Positions 38,201 to 46,904 of a DNA stretch of 64,000 nucleotides are shown in pieces. Position 1 is the stretch's first letter, and each line of letters begins with the position of its first letter. The stretch comes from Gimesia alba. Lineage in GTDB: Bacteria; Planctomycetota; Planctomycetia; Planctomycetales; Planctomycetaceae. Below the pieces are notes generated by a model, which saw only the letters and a program-made list of their open reading frames with translations, was not told the DNA's origin and did no database searches. The translations under genes and the position numbers were made by a program. The stretch spans positions 7,385,917-7,449,916 of the forward strand of contig NZ_CP036269.1 of NCBI RefSeq assembly GCF_007744675.1, written 5' to 3'.

Positions 38201-40348
38201 CATAAATATCGGCAACTAATGTTTATGGGCTTTATTTTTGATCGCTTCGACCAGAATCAAGATGGGCAGCTTAGTTTGGAAGAATTCAGAAAAACTCCAG
38301 TTGCACAACCCATTGGTCTTTTGGGGATACCAGATAAAAATAGAGACCGCAAATTAAATTTATCTGATTTCACAAGCAACAATTCCGGAAAACGACTTAA
38401 GTTGGCTAAATTCTATTTTTCCCAATTTGATGTCAATCAAGATGGCTGGCTTCGTCATGATGAGTTTCCTGTCCCTGTTGATCCGACGATTCCGAAATAC
38501 TCGATTCTTTATGATTCTGAGATGGCATTTCTTCGTTTAGACACTGATGGAGATCAGTTGCTAAGTTTAGAGGAATTTCGTAACCGTCAGACGCCTAATG
38601 ACCCCTGGTCGAAAACAGAATATGAAGATTGGCTCAAATCAGCAGATGACCTTTTTGCGAAACGAGATCTAAATCACGACAACAAGTTGTCAGTCAAAGA
38701 ATTTTCATCAGAAACACCACTGGCAAATTGGATCATTGCAGATGGAGAAATCTTACATTCCATACCGGAAATCATGTTTCATGAATGGTCATTCTTCTCC
38801 ATGGACCGTAATAAAGATCATCAACTAAGTGAAGAAGAATATCTTAGAAATAAACCCCAGAAAATTATTGAAAAAGTGAAAGAACAATTTCAGCAGGTCG
38901 ATTTTGATAAAAATAAATCCCTGACTTTCGAAGAATATAAATATCATCCCAGTACGCTTTATATCCCGTGGGAGGATTTCTGGTGGCGCGACAAAAATCA
39001 TGATCATTTTCTGGATGCTGAGGAATTCAGCGTTCGGTACTATCGCACTTATCCGATATTAGGGCAGCGCACACTGGAAGCCTTTGATACGAATAAAGAT
39101 GGCAAATTGAGTTATACCGAGTTTCGAAAGACCCCCGATGCCAATCCAATCGGGCTCTCTATTTCACGAGTGAGAGACAATAACAACGATGGGAAAGTTG
39201 AACTGAAAGAATTTGCGGGCATGTTGGACGGAGGTGCCAAACTTCTGGCTGAAGAGCATTTCGCCGTTTATGACCGTGATAAAAATGGAGAACTGAGTTG
39301 GGCTGAGTTTTCTTATCGACTTGATAACACCTCATTTCCAACACCAGCAATATTTGCATACTATGACAAAAATCAGGATCAACTTCTCACGTATTCAGAA
39401 ATGTATCCTGATGAAAAGAAGCAGACTGGTACACCAGGAACTTATGCCTTAACGAATCAAAAACGGTTCCAGACCCTGGACCGAAATCGCGATGGTTTTG
39501 TCAACTGGGACGAGTATAAAACCAGTAATCCTGGTACGCGAATGAAAAAAACAAAACAGGGTCCCCGAAATGTTGCGGTTACATTTACAGGTGGGACACC
39601 CGCAGCTTGGCTTCGACCTGAAGATCGGCCAGTGCCCCCCAGTGCTATTTCTGTCTTCAAAAACAAGGATAAAGATCACGATTCTCAATTAAGCTTTGCA
39701 GAATATCTAGGCCGGCATTATTCTCCCCAATCCGAAGCCGCTGCCAAAACCATATTTGCACATTTTAATCGTGATTCGGATGAGTTTCTGACATTCGACG
39801 AATTTAAAGCATGTCCTCTGGCAAACCCGGATGCCGAGACGCTTTTTACAAGCCGGGACCGAAACCAGGACCAGAAAGTCGATCTAAAAGAATTCATTGC
39901 CTATCGAACGGGAGCAGGACCTCAAAACTATCTGGGAGAAATATTCAAGCGGTTTGATGCGAATGGAGACGCTACGCTTGACTTAGACGAATTCAAGGCA
40001 ACGCCTGATGCGAAACCAACAAGTGATATCGTGTTGCCCACGAGAGACATGAATGGCGACGGAAAACTTGATATATCAGAATTTAGCGATGTCCCCACAG
40101 ATAAACCCTCTCAAACACTCCAGACACAGTTTGAGTGGCTCGATTTGAATCACGACGGATTCTTGACACTGGCCGAGTTAAAGTTGAACGACCCGATTGT
40201 TCCGACTCCCCCTCCTGCCGTCGCAAATCTGAATTCAAATCCTTCGTGGTTGGTATCTAAAAACATGATGATTATCCTTGGAGTCTGTTTAGCGATAGGC
40301 CTTTTGTATCTCGTTTACAAAGCCGGGAAGATGAGCGCAGCGCGTTAA
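35279..40348 (+). CDS. giant EF-hand surface protein
   Basis: The 1689-residue product starts with a signal peptide (LGIAVRLFAVAGIYFSDSG) and ends with a membrane segment (NMMIILGVCLAIGLLYLVYK) and short basic tail. Between them I count about 48 EF-hand-like loops, with the usual pattern D-x-D/N-x-D/N-G/x-x-L-S-x-x-E-F (for example DKNEDGRVSLKEY, DANQDGSLSFSEW, DTNGDGSLSLVEF). Many loops have Gln, Asp or His instead of Gly at position 6. An internal unit of about 450 residues is duplicated: the block FEWKDQNRDQKLSLSEI near residue 112 recurs as FEWKDVNKDGRLTQEEV near 565. It would form a long calcium-loaded rod outside the cell. Its N-linked or O-linked modification by the nearby glycosyltransferases is a possibility only. 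Confidence 0.9.
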   Translation: MNLQHYLGIAVRLFAVAGIYFSDSGLCSAQTESPLIALKPGQPIYESLFLRVDKNEDGRVSLKEYQGAAKNNELIQRSAQFKRHYENNDGGLTRNEFKYAPLARPTKALRFEWKDQNRDQKLSLSEILRGESDRWSALVRRISVLYDANQDGSLSFSEWEKSPDCIRELGNLLMKPRDLDGDDRISLQEILDGVDPQFVKGLTAHVGIFDLNHDRFLGRDEFPVNTNLFDGTTMLWGGNPQVIFNRLDHDENHSLDGKEFKEYEFPEYVNKNENTLARFHMFQANAEKIFRRFDQDQNHQLSLDEFSPPVDLLFARLDHDQNARLSLNEYRIWISKKVPLQQVEYDFNLYDQDHDQFLSLDEFKVTPLFYPSDKVFFGFLDLDNSKTLSLLEFQRQKPETSSADLKWNFHHYDADNDDELSLQEYRDRGVGVELDSITLFKQKDSDGNGKLTQKEFILRIKSKQEIDWALKTFSVADENKDELLTPAEFKLSPIGRPDVLSKLQYYDLDKNGNLSFKEWVATKAYPNPDLYQSMFALYDTNQNAQLEIEEFKYTPLGGPSSEMRFEWKDVNKDGRLTQEEVLRGEYFRLSAFMRHVHARFDSNKDALLSYSEWENSPAHLLRFRDLLLGVRDLDGDDQISLKDCLGTHTGNNAALITKYFGAFDVNQDKFLQRSEFPIITDLFNGTSLLFREDYQAVFSNLDIDQNGSISRKEFKGRQLTTGQQKQAWAINRKKAFLKYADQTFDRLDSNKDQQLSLDEFTPSQELLFSRVDVDQDRRLSISELALILSGLDSRDLEYDFNLHDQNKDAALSQTEFSRFSYFYPDRSKLFSLFDRDQNSKLSLSEFQAQKPTAHAADLKRTFHQYDANNDDHLNRDEFKNQGVGLERDSITVFNEKDTNGDKKLSADEFLFGKRDQEIEGATKNFKQADTDQDQYLTAVEFKLTPAGRPDALSKLEYLDTNGDGSLSLVEFNSNHKYRQLMFMGFIFDRFDQNQDGQLSLEEFRKTPVAQPIGLLGIPDKNRDRKLNLSDFTSNNSGKRLKLAKFYFSQFDVNQDGWLRHDEFPVPVDPTIPKYSILYDSEMAFLRLDTDGDQLLSLEEFRNRQTPNDPWSKTEYEDWLKSADDLFAKRDLNHDNKLSVKEFSSETPLANWIIADGEILHSIPEIMFHEWSFFSMDRNKDHQLSEEEYLRNKPQKIIEKVKEQFQQVDFDKNKSLTFEEYKYHPSTLYIPWEDFWWRDKNHDHFLDAEEFSVRYYRTYPILGQRTLEAFDTNKDGKLSYTEFRKTPDANPIGLSISRVRDNNNDGKVELKEFAGMLDGGAKLLAEEHFAVYDRDKNGELSWAEFSYRLDNTSFPTPAIFAYYDKNQDQLLTYSEMYPDEKKQTGTPGTYALTNQKRFQTLDRNRDGFVNWDEYKTSNPGTRMKKTKQGPRNVAVTFTGGTPAAWLRPEDRPVPPSAISVFKNKDKDHDSQLSFAEYLGRHYSPQSEAAAKTIFAHFNRDSDEFLTFDEFKACPLANPDAETLFTSRDRNQDQKVDLKEFIAYRTGAGPQNYLGEIFKRFDANGDATLDLDEFKATPDAKPTSDIVLPTRDMNGDGKLDISEFSDVPTDKPSQTLQTQFEWLDLNHDGFLTLAELKLNDPIVPTPPPAVANLNSNPSWLVSKNMMIILGVCLAIGLLYLVYKAGKMSAAR

Positions 40349-40407
40349 GTGGAGAAGGTTTCTACGTGAAGTCGGTGGAATGCGAAAAATTCGGTGAGGT
40401 GTTGTAA

Positions 40408-41607
40408 ATGCAAAATCAAAACGATCTGGATCAAAACAACCTTATTCAGAAGTCCCAATCTGGTCATACCAATAGCGGAAGTAAGACCAGAAAACGTATT
40501 ATGATCATGGGGCTCATTCTTTTTTTTCTGGGGGATTTGCTCTGTTTCGCCTGGGTAATGCGACCAGAATCGCCAAAAATCCCTTCGCCTGCCATTGCAC
40601 CATTTTCAGAAGCACAGGCTGCTGCATATCAGTCAGGCTGGGGGATTCATTTAAATATTCCCGAAGAGATGCAAAACTCACTTAAGATGCGTTTTGCCTT
40701 GATTCCTCCCGGTACGTTTACCATGGGCGCTGATGCCAATGAAAAAGCAGTCAAGATGCGTGAACAACCTCAACATGAAGTCTCACTTTCGAAGCCGTAT
40801 TATCTTTGTGTGCATGAAGTCTCTTTGAAAGATTTCAGACAGTTTGTGAAGGACACGAACTATCAGATTGATCCTCGCCGTGATGCAGCAGGAGTGTCCC
40901 AGGCAAATCTCAGTGCAGGTAATTGGGTTGAGGACCCATTGCACCCCTGGGAAAAAGTAGGGTTTGATCAGGATGAAACACATCCGGTTGTGAATGTCAC
41001 ATGGTTCGATGCAATGGCTTTTTGCCGCTGGTTGAGCGAAAAAGAGAACCGAACGTATCGTTTACCCTATGAAGCGGAGTGGGAATTTGCCTGTCGGGCA
41101 GGGACAGAAACCGTGTTCAACACAGGTAATAGCCTGTGGTACTATGGTCCGATGGAGAATCACTCCGACCAAACGGTGAATCCCGGGCTCATTGTTCACA
41201 TGCAGGATGCCTCTCCCTGGAAAGATGGATATGCTAATACATCCCCCGTCGGGACGTTTCCTCAAAACCATTTCGGGCTTTTTGATACACATGGTAATGT
41301 TCGTGAGTGGTGTATGGACTGGTGTGATGAAGAGTATTATTCGCATTCTCCTAAAGTAGACCCGCGGGGGCCACAAACAGGCTCGTCCCGTGTACTGCGT
41401 GGTGGGTGTTGGGGAAGTAACGAGTATTATTGTCGCTCTGGAAGACGAATGGAACGGGCTCCCGGTTCAAGAAATGTGCGCAATGGATTTCGCATTCTTT
41501 GCGAAATTAGTCCCGAATCAGAGTTTGGACCTTATGAACATTCTCCTACTCTGCATCGTGATCCCCGTTGGTGGTACGAATCCAAAATTGGAGAAGAAAA
41601 AGAATAA
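40408..41607 (+). CDS. membrane-anchored FGE-sulfatase (SUMF1-like) domain protein
   Basis: One N-terminal membrane segment (IMIMGLILFFLGDLLCFAWV) anchors a periplasmic formylglycine-generating-enzyme-like domain of about 270 residues. The family blocks are present: LIPPGTFTMGADANE, KPYYLCVHEVSLKDFRQFV, HPVVNVTWFDAMAFCRWLSE, YRLPYEAEWEFACRAGTE, GLFDTHGNVREWCMDW, and RVLRGGCWGSNEYYCRSGRR. Two Cys in the last block are near the positions of the two catalytic cysteines of true FGEs. Whether it makes formylglycine or is a non-catalytic relative used for binding is not decidable here. It directly follows the giant EF-hand gene. Confidence 0.85.
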   Translation: MQNQNDLDQNNLIQKSQSGHTNSGSKTRKRIMIMGLILFFLGDLLCFAWVMRPESPKIPSPAIAPFSEAQAAAYQSGWGIHLNIPEEMQNSLKMRFALIPPGTFTMGADANEKAVKMREQPQHEVSLSKPYYLCVHEVSLKDFRQFVKDTNYQIDPRRDAAGVSQANLSAGNWVEDPLHPWEKVGFDQDETHPVVNVTWFDAMAFCRWLSEKENRTYRLPYEAEWEFACRAGTETVFNTGNSLWYYGPMENHSDQTVNPGLIVHMQDASPWKDGYANTSPVGTFPQNHFGLFDTHGNVREWCMDWCDEEYYSHSPKVDPRGPQTGSSRVLRGGCWGSNEYYCRSGRRMERAPGSRNVRNGFRILCEISPESEFGPYEHSPTLHRDPRWWYESKIGEEKE

Positions 41608-41648
41608 ACGCATCTTAAACAGGATGAGGTGAGTTCTTGTTGGCTTTA

Positions 41649-42605
41649 TTAACTCTGACGTTGCTTGACGATTAAGTCAGCCAGCATGCCAGCGATGAGA
41701 ATCATGAGCCCGGCAACAATTAAAATGACGTCGGAATCTGTAATCCCAAAATCTGGTGAAGAAAAAATATGGTAAGACGCCCGCAGAACTCCGATTGTTC
41801 CTAGTGAAAATGCCAGTGGTGCCAGAATTCTAAGGGGTCTGAAATAAGTGATGATTCTGAGGACTGTCAGGAAATATTGTAGAGTATCGTGAATGGGATG
41901 GAATTTTGATTTACCAATGCGTTTACGGTAATTGACTGGAATGTATTTGACAGAGTGCCCATTACACATGAAAGCGAGTGTCATAGAAGTCACGCAGGAA
42001 AAACCATCCGGAATGGCCCAAACGTAATTTCGCATTAGATCCCGTTTGAAAATTTTCAGACCTGTATTCAGATCGGGGATTTTTTTTCCGCTGACAATTT
42101 CCGCCAACTTGCGTATGCTCCATTTGATCGGAACCCTCAGGAATTTGATGGTACCTTGCTCGCTGGTTCTCGCGCCATTAACCTGATCATAGTCCGGGAA
42201 ATATGACAGCAGTTCTGGAAGAGAGCTGGGATCATAGCTCCCATCAGCATCCAGCATGGCAATTAATTTCCCCTGTGATTCACGGATCCCCGTTTTACGG
42301 CTGGCACCGGATCCGCCGTTCTCAACACGTTTGACTAAACGAACTCCACTCAGAGAAGCTTTGGCAGCAGTGTTATCACTAGAGCAGTCATCAACAACTA
42401 GAATTTCCCAGTTCCCACTCCATTCTGCCATGGCATTTCGGATTTCAGCGATCAGTGACTCAATCGCATTTTCTTCATTGTATGCCGGGAGCAAGATTGT
42501 CAGATCCAGGGAAGAATTGTCCGTTTGAGAATTGCAATCAATGATTTCAGGCATTGTGGTTTGCTTTTGAAAAATCTGAATGTTTGTATTATTAGTTATA
42601 GACAT
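41649..42605 (-). CDS. glycosyltransferase family 2 (polyprenyl-phosphate sugar type)
   Basis: I give the ATG at 42,605; Met codons at 42,656 and 42,554 are alternatives and none has a good ribosome site. The GT2 fold is clear: LTILLPAYNEENAIESLIAE, then LVVDDCSSDNT, then MLDADGSYDPSSLPEL with the DXD motif. It ends with two membrane segments (about residues 240-262 and 290-312). This layout is seen in enzymes making dolichyl- or undecaprenyl-phosphate sugars. Its product would feed the GT39-type transferases encoded divergently next door. The 5' end may overlap the divergent gene. Confidence 0.82.
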   Translation of the reverse strand: MSITNNTNIQIFQKQTTMPEIIDCNSQTDNSSLDLTILLPAYNEENAIESLIAEIRNAMAEWSGNWEILVVDDCSSDNTAAKASLSGVRLVKRVENGGSGASRKTGIRESQGKLIAMLDADGSYDPSSLPELLSYFPDYDQVNGARTSEQGTIKFLRVPIKWSIRKLAEIVSGKKIPDLNTGLKIFKRDLMRNYVWAIPDGFSCVTSMTLAFMCNGHSVKYIPVNYRKRIGKSKFHPIHDTLQYFLTVLRIITYFRPLRILAPLAFSLGTIGVLRASYHIFSSPDFGITDSDVILIVAGLMILIAGMLADLIVKQRQS

Positions 42606-42687
42606 TTTACTGTATGATTTTGAAATGTATATGCTGTTTGTATCTTGGATGTTCATCGCAGAATAAATAGACACAAGAAGAGTATTT

Positions 42688-44160
42688 ATGAATTCGGGCG
42701 CGAAATGGTTTCTGGGATGTCTGCTTCTCCTCTCATTATTATTAAATTTGTGGAACAATGATTTCCCTGTGGGTTACCACGGAGACGAACCCAAGAAAGT
42801 TCGATTTACACTCAACAATGAGCAAGACTTTCATATTCCGATATTAATGCTTCAGTTGGCTCGTTTGGGAAATCTGGTCTGCGGCTTTGAAGATGAACGT
42901 GTTGTTTTGATCGGTCGCTGGGTGTCTGCGCTTTCCGGAGTCATTATCGTGTTCTTTTCGTTTTTGTTTGCAAAGAGAACGATGAATGAGCGCTGGGCAT
43001 TACTTGTGACAGCGGGAGTGGCGGTTTCCCCCATTCTTGTAGTCCATGCCCATTACATGAAAGAAGATATGTTGTTCACTGCCTGCGCCATGGCAGCGTT
43101 ATGGTTTATTCTCAAATTCATCGAACATTCCAACTGGAAAACAGCAATTCCCCTAGGCATTACCACGGGCCTGGCATGGTCGGCACATTATAAGTCAGCC
43201 TTGTTAGTCGTGATTGCTGTTCTGATTCCACTGCTGATTTCTGTTCCCAGAAAACTGAGTTACTATGGTTATTTAATCGCCGCGGGATTTTTGGGAATAT
43301 ATGTTTTCTTAAATGTAAATTATCCACTTCTGGAGTCACCTGAAATCTTTCTTGAGGGGGTCAGGCATGAAGGAGCTCATGCAGCAACAGGCCACTCAAT
43401 TTCTGTTTCTCCGTTTGATCATTGGTTTTCCTTTCATCTCTTTAACAGTGTCATTCCAGGATTAACACTTTCGGTTACCATGTTAGCAATCACCGGGATA
43501 CTCGTACTGCTTTTCTGGTGGAAGGAGACACTGGATGTCGACCGTCTATTTCTGCTGTTTGTCGTTTTTTACTATTTGATTCCGGAGATATCTCCTTCCA
43601 AACCTCCGCCGGGTTATGCCCGCTATATTCTGCAGATTGCTCCTGCCATGATTTATTTTTCAGTCCGAGGGATTCAGCTTTTGTCGAATCATTTCGAAAA
43701 CAGCTACGCCAGAAAAGGGCTCGTATTATTATTGGGCATTAGTTTGAGCATCTCTTTTTGGGACACATTACAGCTCGATTATTATATGAATTGGAAGCGT
43801 GATACACGACAACAGGCTGCCGAATGGCTGTCCCAAACGGGCGGAAAACCGTTTTTCGAACAGTATGCGGCAGCAAAAAACGATGTCAGGTCAATCGGTG
43901 ATTTCACTCCGGAAGATCTCCGAAATCAGGGGTATGATTTTGTCGTCGCCAGTGATTTTCGGTATGAACGGTATTACCGTGGTGCCCAAACTTCCGGGCA
44001 GGATGAATACATTTACAATCGGCATCAGCAATATGAAGAATGGTTTACTTTTCCTTTTGTTGAAATTACGCCCGCGTATCGCAGTTTCGCTTTCAGCAAC
44101 CCAACTGTGCGTATTATAGATCTACGTCCTGTTCAGAAACTGACTGAAAGTAATTACTAA
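42688..44160 (+). CDS. GT39-family membrane glycosyltransferase
   Basis: A multi-spanning protein of about 11 membrane segments (490 residues). The first extracytoplasmic loop carries the acidic pair YHGDEPKKVRF, as in PMT/ArnT-type transferases that use lipid-linked sugars. HAHYMKEDMLFTACAMAALW and PEISPSKPPPGYARYILQIA are family-like. A soluble C-terminal part begins near residue 370. It transfers a sugar from a polyprenyl-phosphate donor to a protein or lipid outside the membrane. The second GT39 gene starts 2 bp after its stop. Confidence 0.82.
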   Translation: MNSGAKWFLGCLLLLSLLLNLWNNDFPVGYHGDEPKKVRFTLNNEQDFHIPILMLQLARLGNLVCGFEDERVVLIGRWVSALSGVIIVFFSFLFAKRTMNERWALLVTAGVAVSPILVVHAHYMKEDMLFTACAMAALWFILKFIEHSNWKTAIPLGITTGLAWSAHYKSALLVVIAVLIPLLISVPRKLSYYGYLIAAGFLGIYVFLNVNYPLLESPEIFLEGVRHEGAHAATGHSISVSPFDHWFSFHLFNSVIPGLTLSVTMLAITGILVLLFWWKETLDVDRLFLLFVVFYYLIPEISPSKPPPGYARYILQIAPAMIYFSVRGIQLLSNHFENSYARKGLVLLLGISLSISFWDTLQLDYYMNWKRDTRQQAAEWLSQTGGKPFFEQYAAAKNDVRSIGDFTPEDLRNQGYDFVVASDFRYERYYRGAQTSGQDEYIYNRHQQYEEWFTFPFVEITPAYRSFAFSNPTVRIIDLRPVQKLTESNY

Positions 44161-44162
44161 AA

Positions 44163-46013
44163 GTGACTTCATCAAACAACACAGCTCATCCTGCAACGAT
44201 TGTCTCTTCACAAATAGTCCCCTATCTTGTTGCGGGATTACTTGCAGTTCAGACGCTCCTCCTGGGGTATCTGGCGATACGACAAAGTCCTAATGCCAAT
44301 GAACCCGGTCACTTGGCAGCGGGAGTCAGTAACTGGCAATTAGGTCGCTTTGAGCTGTATCGCGTGAATCCCCCCTTAATTCGTATGACAGGTGCATTAC
44401 CCGTTGTCATGGCGGGTGTGAAAACAGACTGGGATGCGTTCCATGAAAGTCCCGGAGCACGTCCTGTTTTTACAATTGGCCCCGCTTTTATGAAGGCAAA
44501 CGGCGAATACTCGTTTTGGCTCATGACACTGGCACGCTGGGCGTGTATTCCCTTCTGGCTGATTGGTGGCCTGGTCTGTTTTTTCTGGGCACATGCACTC
44601 TATGGAGAGACTTCAGGATTGCTTGCCCTCACGTTGTGGTGTTTCAGCCCCAATCTCCTGGCGCATGGTTCGTTTATTACTCCCGATGCGGGGGCCACGG
44701 CAATGGCTGTGGCGGCAGCTTGGCTCTTTTGGCGATGGTTACAACACCCGACCTGGGGACGCGCGATCGCTGCGGGTTGTTTGCTGGGGCTTGCTGAACT
44801 GACGAAATTCACCCTGATTTTGTTTTTCGGTCTCTGGCCGTGCCTTTGGTTATTTTGGATTGGTTTTTCGCGTTCTAAAGAAACAAAGCCCTCTGTCTGG
44901 CGTCAGGGAGCCCAGTTGGCCATTCTGCTTTTGCTTGCCTTGCATATTCTGAATCTGGGTTATGCCTATGACGGATCATTCAAGCCACTCGGCAAATACG
45001 AATTCATCAGTGCCACTTTAAGTGGGCCGGTGACAGATACGAGTGCGAGTCAGACAGGGAATCGATTTGCAGGGACCTGGCTGGAGCAGATCCCTGTGCC
45101 GTTACCGGCGCAGTACGTCATGGGAATCGATATTCAAAAGCAGGACTTTGAACGAGAACGCCAGACATTTTTTCGAGGAAAACTGTATTCCCATGGATTC
45201 TGGTATTACTATCTCTATGCGTTGGCGATCAAGGTTCCGCTCGGCACCTGGCTGCTGGCGCTCTCGGCAAGTGTTTTCACTTTATTTCAGATCAAACGCG
45301 GACAGTGGAAGAATTGGAGAGATGAATTCATTCTGCTTGCACCACTGATGCTGCTGTTCGTCTTCGTGAGTTCGGAAACCGATTACAATGCCCATCTACG
45401 GTACATACTACCAATTTTCCCCTTTGGAATCATTTGGATCAGTAAATCGGCCCAGATCATCACATCTTTTAAGTCATATCGATCACTGGTGATTGCAGTA
45501 CCACTACTCTGGTCGGTTGCTTCCAGTTTATGGATTTATCCACACAGTCTTGCTTATTTCAATGAATTGATTGGCGGCCCTTCACAGGGTTATCGTCATC
45601 TGATTAATAGCAACCTTGATTGGGGGCAGGATTTGCATGATTTAAAACGATGGTTGGATCAGCATCCCAGCCCGGAACCATTTTACCTTGCCTACTATGG
45701 ACTTTTTGCTCCACAGATTGCTGGAATCGAATTTCAACTTCCTCCTGAATGGCCAGAACGCGATGATGATCTCAAGGACTCAGCAAACAGCTCACTCGTC
45801 CCTGGACGTTATGCTATCAGTGTGAATCACATATATGGTCTGGATACACTGCCGCCGTTTAATGCAGCGGGCGAGAAGCAATATGTTGATCAGTCTGCCT
45901 TTAGATATTTCCTGGATTTAGAACCAGTTGCGCGTGCTGGATATTCAATCCACATTTATGAGATTTCTCAGGCAGATATTGATCGTTTAAAAGAGAAAAG
46001 GCACAAAAAATGA
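44163..46013 (+). CDS. GT39-family membrane glycosyltransferase, second copy
   Basis: The GTG at 44,163 is 2 bp after the previous stop, so the genes are translationally coupled. The 616-residue product has about 11 membrane segments. Its first loop has the NEPGHLAAGVSNW sequence, with Glu and Asn in place of the usual acidic pair, and RVNPPLIRMTGALPVVM follows. AHGSFITPDAGATAMAVAAA and NSNLDWGQDLHDLKRW are typical of this subfamily. It probably uses the lipid sugar made by the neighbouring GT2 enzyme; the acceptor is unknown. The gene is intact. Confidence 0.82.
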   Translation: MTSSNNTAHPATIVSSQIVPYLVAGLLAVQTLLLGYLAIRQSPNANEPGHLAAGVSNWQLGRFELYRVNPPLIRMTGALPVVMAGVKTDWDAFHESPGARPVFTIGPAFMKANGEYSFWLMTLARWACIPFWLIGGLVCFFWAHALYGETSGLLALTLWCFSPNLLAHGSFITPDAGATAMAVAAAWLFWRWLQHPTWGRAIAAGCLLGLAELTKFTLILFFGLWPCLWLFWIGFSRSKETKPSVWRQGAQLAILLLLALHILNLGYAYDGSFKPLGKYEFISATLSGPVTDTSASQTGNRFAGTWLEQIPVPLPAQYVMGIDIQKQDFERERQTFFRGKLYSHGFWYYYLYALAIKVPLGTWLLALSASVFTLFQIKRGQWKNWRDEFILLAPLMLLFVFVSSETDYNAHLRYILPIFPFGIIWISKSAQIITSFKSYRSLVIAVPLLWSVASSLWIYPHSLAYFNELIGGPSQGYRHLINSNLDWGQDLHDLKRWLDQHPSPEPFYLAYYGLFAPQIAGIEFQLPPEWPERDDDLKDSANSSLVPGRYAISVNHIYGLDTLPPFNAAGEKQYVDQSAFRYFLDLEPVARAGYSIHIYEISQADIDRLKEKRHKK

Positions 46014-46129
46014 AGCAGGGAACGCAAGTCAGCCACAAATCTGTTTCAGTAGTATGGTGGGATCGAGTCATCTGTTACCAGATGGCAGATCTGAAATATG
46101 AGTTCTTGTGAATCTAAAAGGTGAGAGTG

Positions 46130-46822
46130 ATGTTTCTCTTCAAAAAATATAGCCGTCAAATCGGAATCTTATTGATGTTGTTATACCTCACCGGATGTGG
46201 GGAACCTCCCAGGACTGTCACAGATGAAACGGCCGCCTATTGGGTGCTCAGCAAAAAAGGAAGTGTGACTGTTTTTTTAGATGGTCGTTCTAAACATGCA
46301 AAAAAATTAGAACAGTTGCCAGCCGAGCATTTTTTGATCCGGGCGATTCAGCTCGTGAACAAAGACAACCTCAAATCTGAAGAAATGAAGGAGATCTCCG
46401 GATTGAAACAGCTCTATAGTCTCAATCTATCTCGCACTAATATTGATGATCGTGCGATTTTAAATCTTACGAATTTGCCTCAACTCAGAACGCTCAATCT
46501 TTCTGAGACCAGTGTGGCTGACGCTGGTTTAAAATCGATTGGGCAATTTGAAAAATTGAAAACCCTTGATCTGTCAAAAACCAAAATTGACGGGTCTGGA
46601 CTGGGAGGGTTAAGTGGCTGTAAGAAACTGACAGAACTAAATTTAAGCGGAACCAGTCTCCGCCCCACTCATTTGAACTTGCTAAACGGGTTTACCAACC
46701 TGATCAAATTGGATGTGTCGAATACCTATGTGAACGATCAAGATGTTGGTGAATTAAAACAATCCTTGAAATACTGTGAAATCATCACAAAGCCGGAACC
46801 CGATACTGCGAAAAGAAAGTAG
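46130..46822 (+). CDS. leucine-rich-repeat lipoprotein
   Basis: The ATG at 46,130 follows AAGGTGAG by 5-6 nt and is preferred over the GTG at 46,121. A lipoprotein signal ends in LYLTGCGE with the lipidated Cys at residue 23. About five leucine-rich repeats follow, of the 24-residue kind LYSLNLSRTNIDDRAILNLT, LRTLNLSETSVADAGLKSI and LKTLDLSKTKIDGSG. It is 230 residues and probably attached to a membrane facing the periplasm. LRR lipoproteins of this sort often mediate protein binding. It is followed by the hydrolase gene. Confidence 0.85.
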   Translation: MFLFKKYSRQIGILLMLLYLTGCGEPPRTVTDETAAYWVLSKKGSVTVFLDGRSKHAKKLEQLPAEHFLIRAIQLVNKDNLKSEEMKEISGLKQLYSLNLSRTNIDDRAILNLTNLPQLRTLNLSETSVADAGLKSIGQFEKLKTLDLSKTKIDGSGLGGLSGCKKLTELNLSGTSLRPTHLNLLNGFTNLIKLDVSNTYVNDQDVGELKQSLKYCEIITKPEPDTAKRK

Positions 46823-46904
46823 CTCATTGTGACTAAAGTGAAACGTGATTTCCTGTTTGACTGAAATACCAACTCGTCGCATCACAGAATATGGTTTCTC
46901 CGAA

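Noticed and set aside
35279-40348. DNA tandem repeat or minisatellite
   Set aside because: The periodicity is at protein level only; codons differ freely between EF-hand units.
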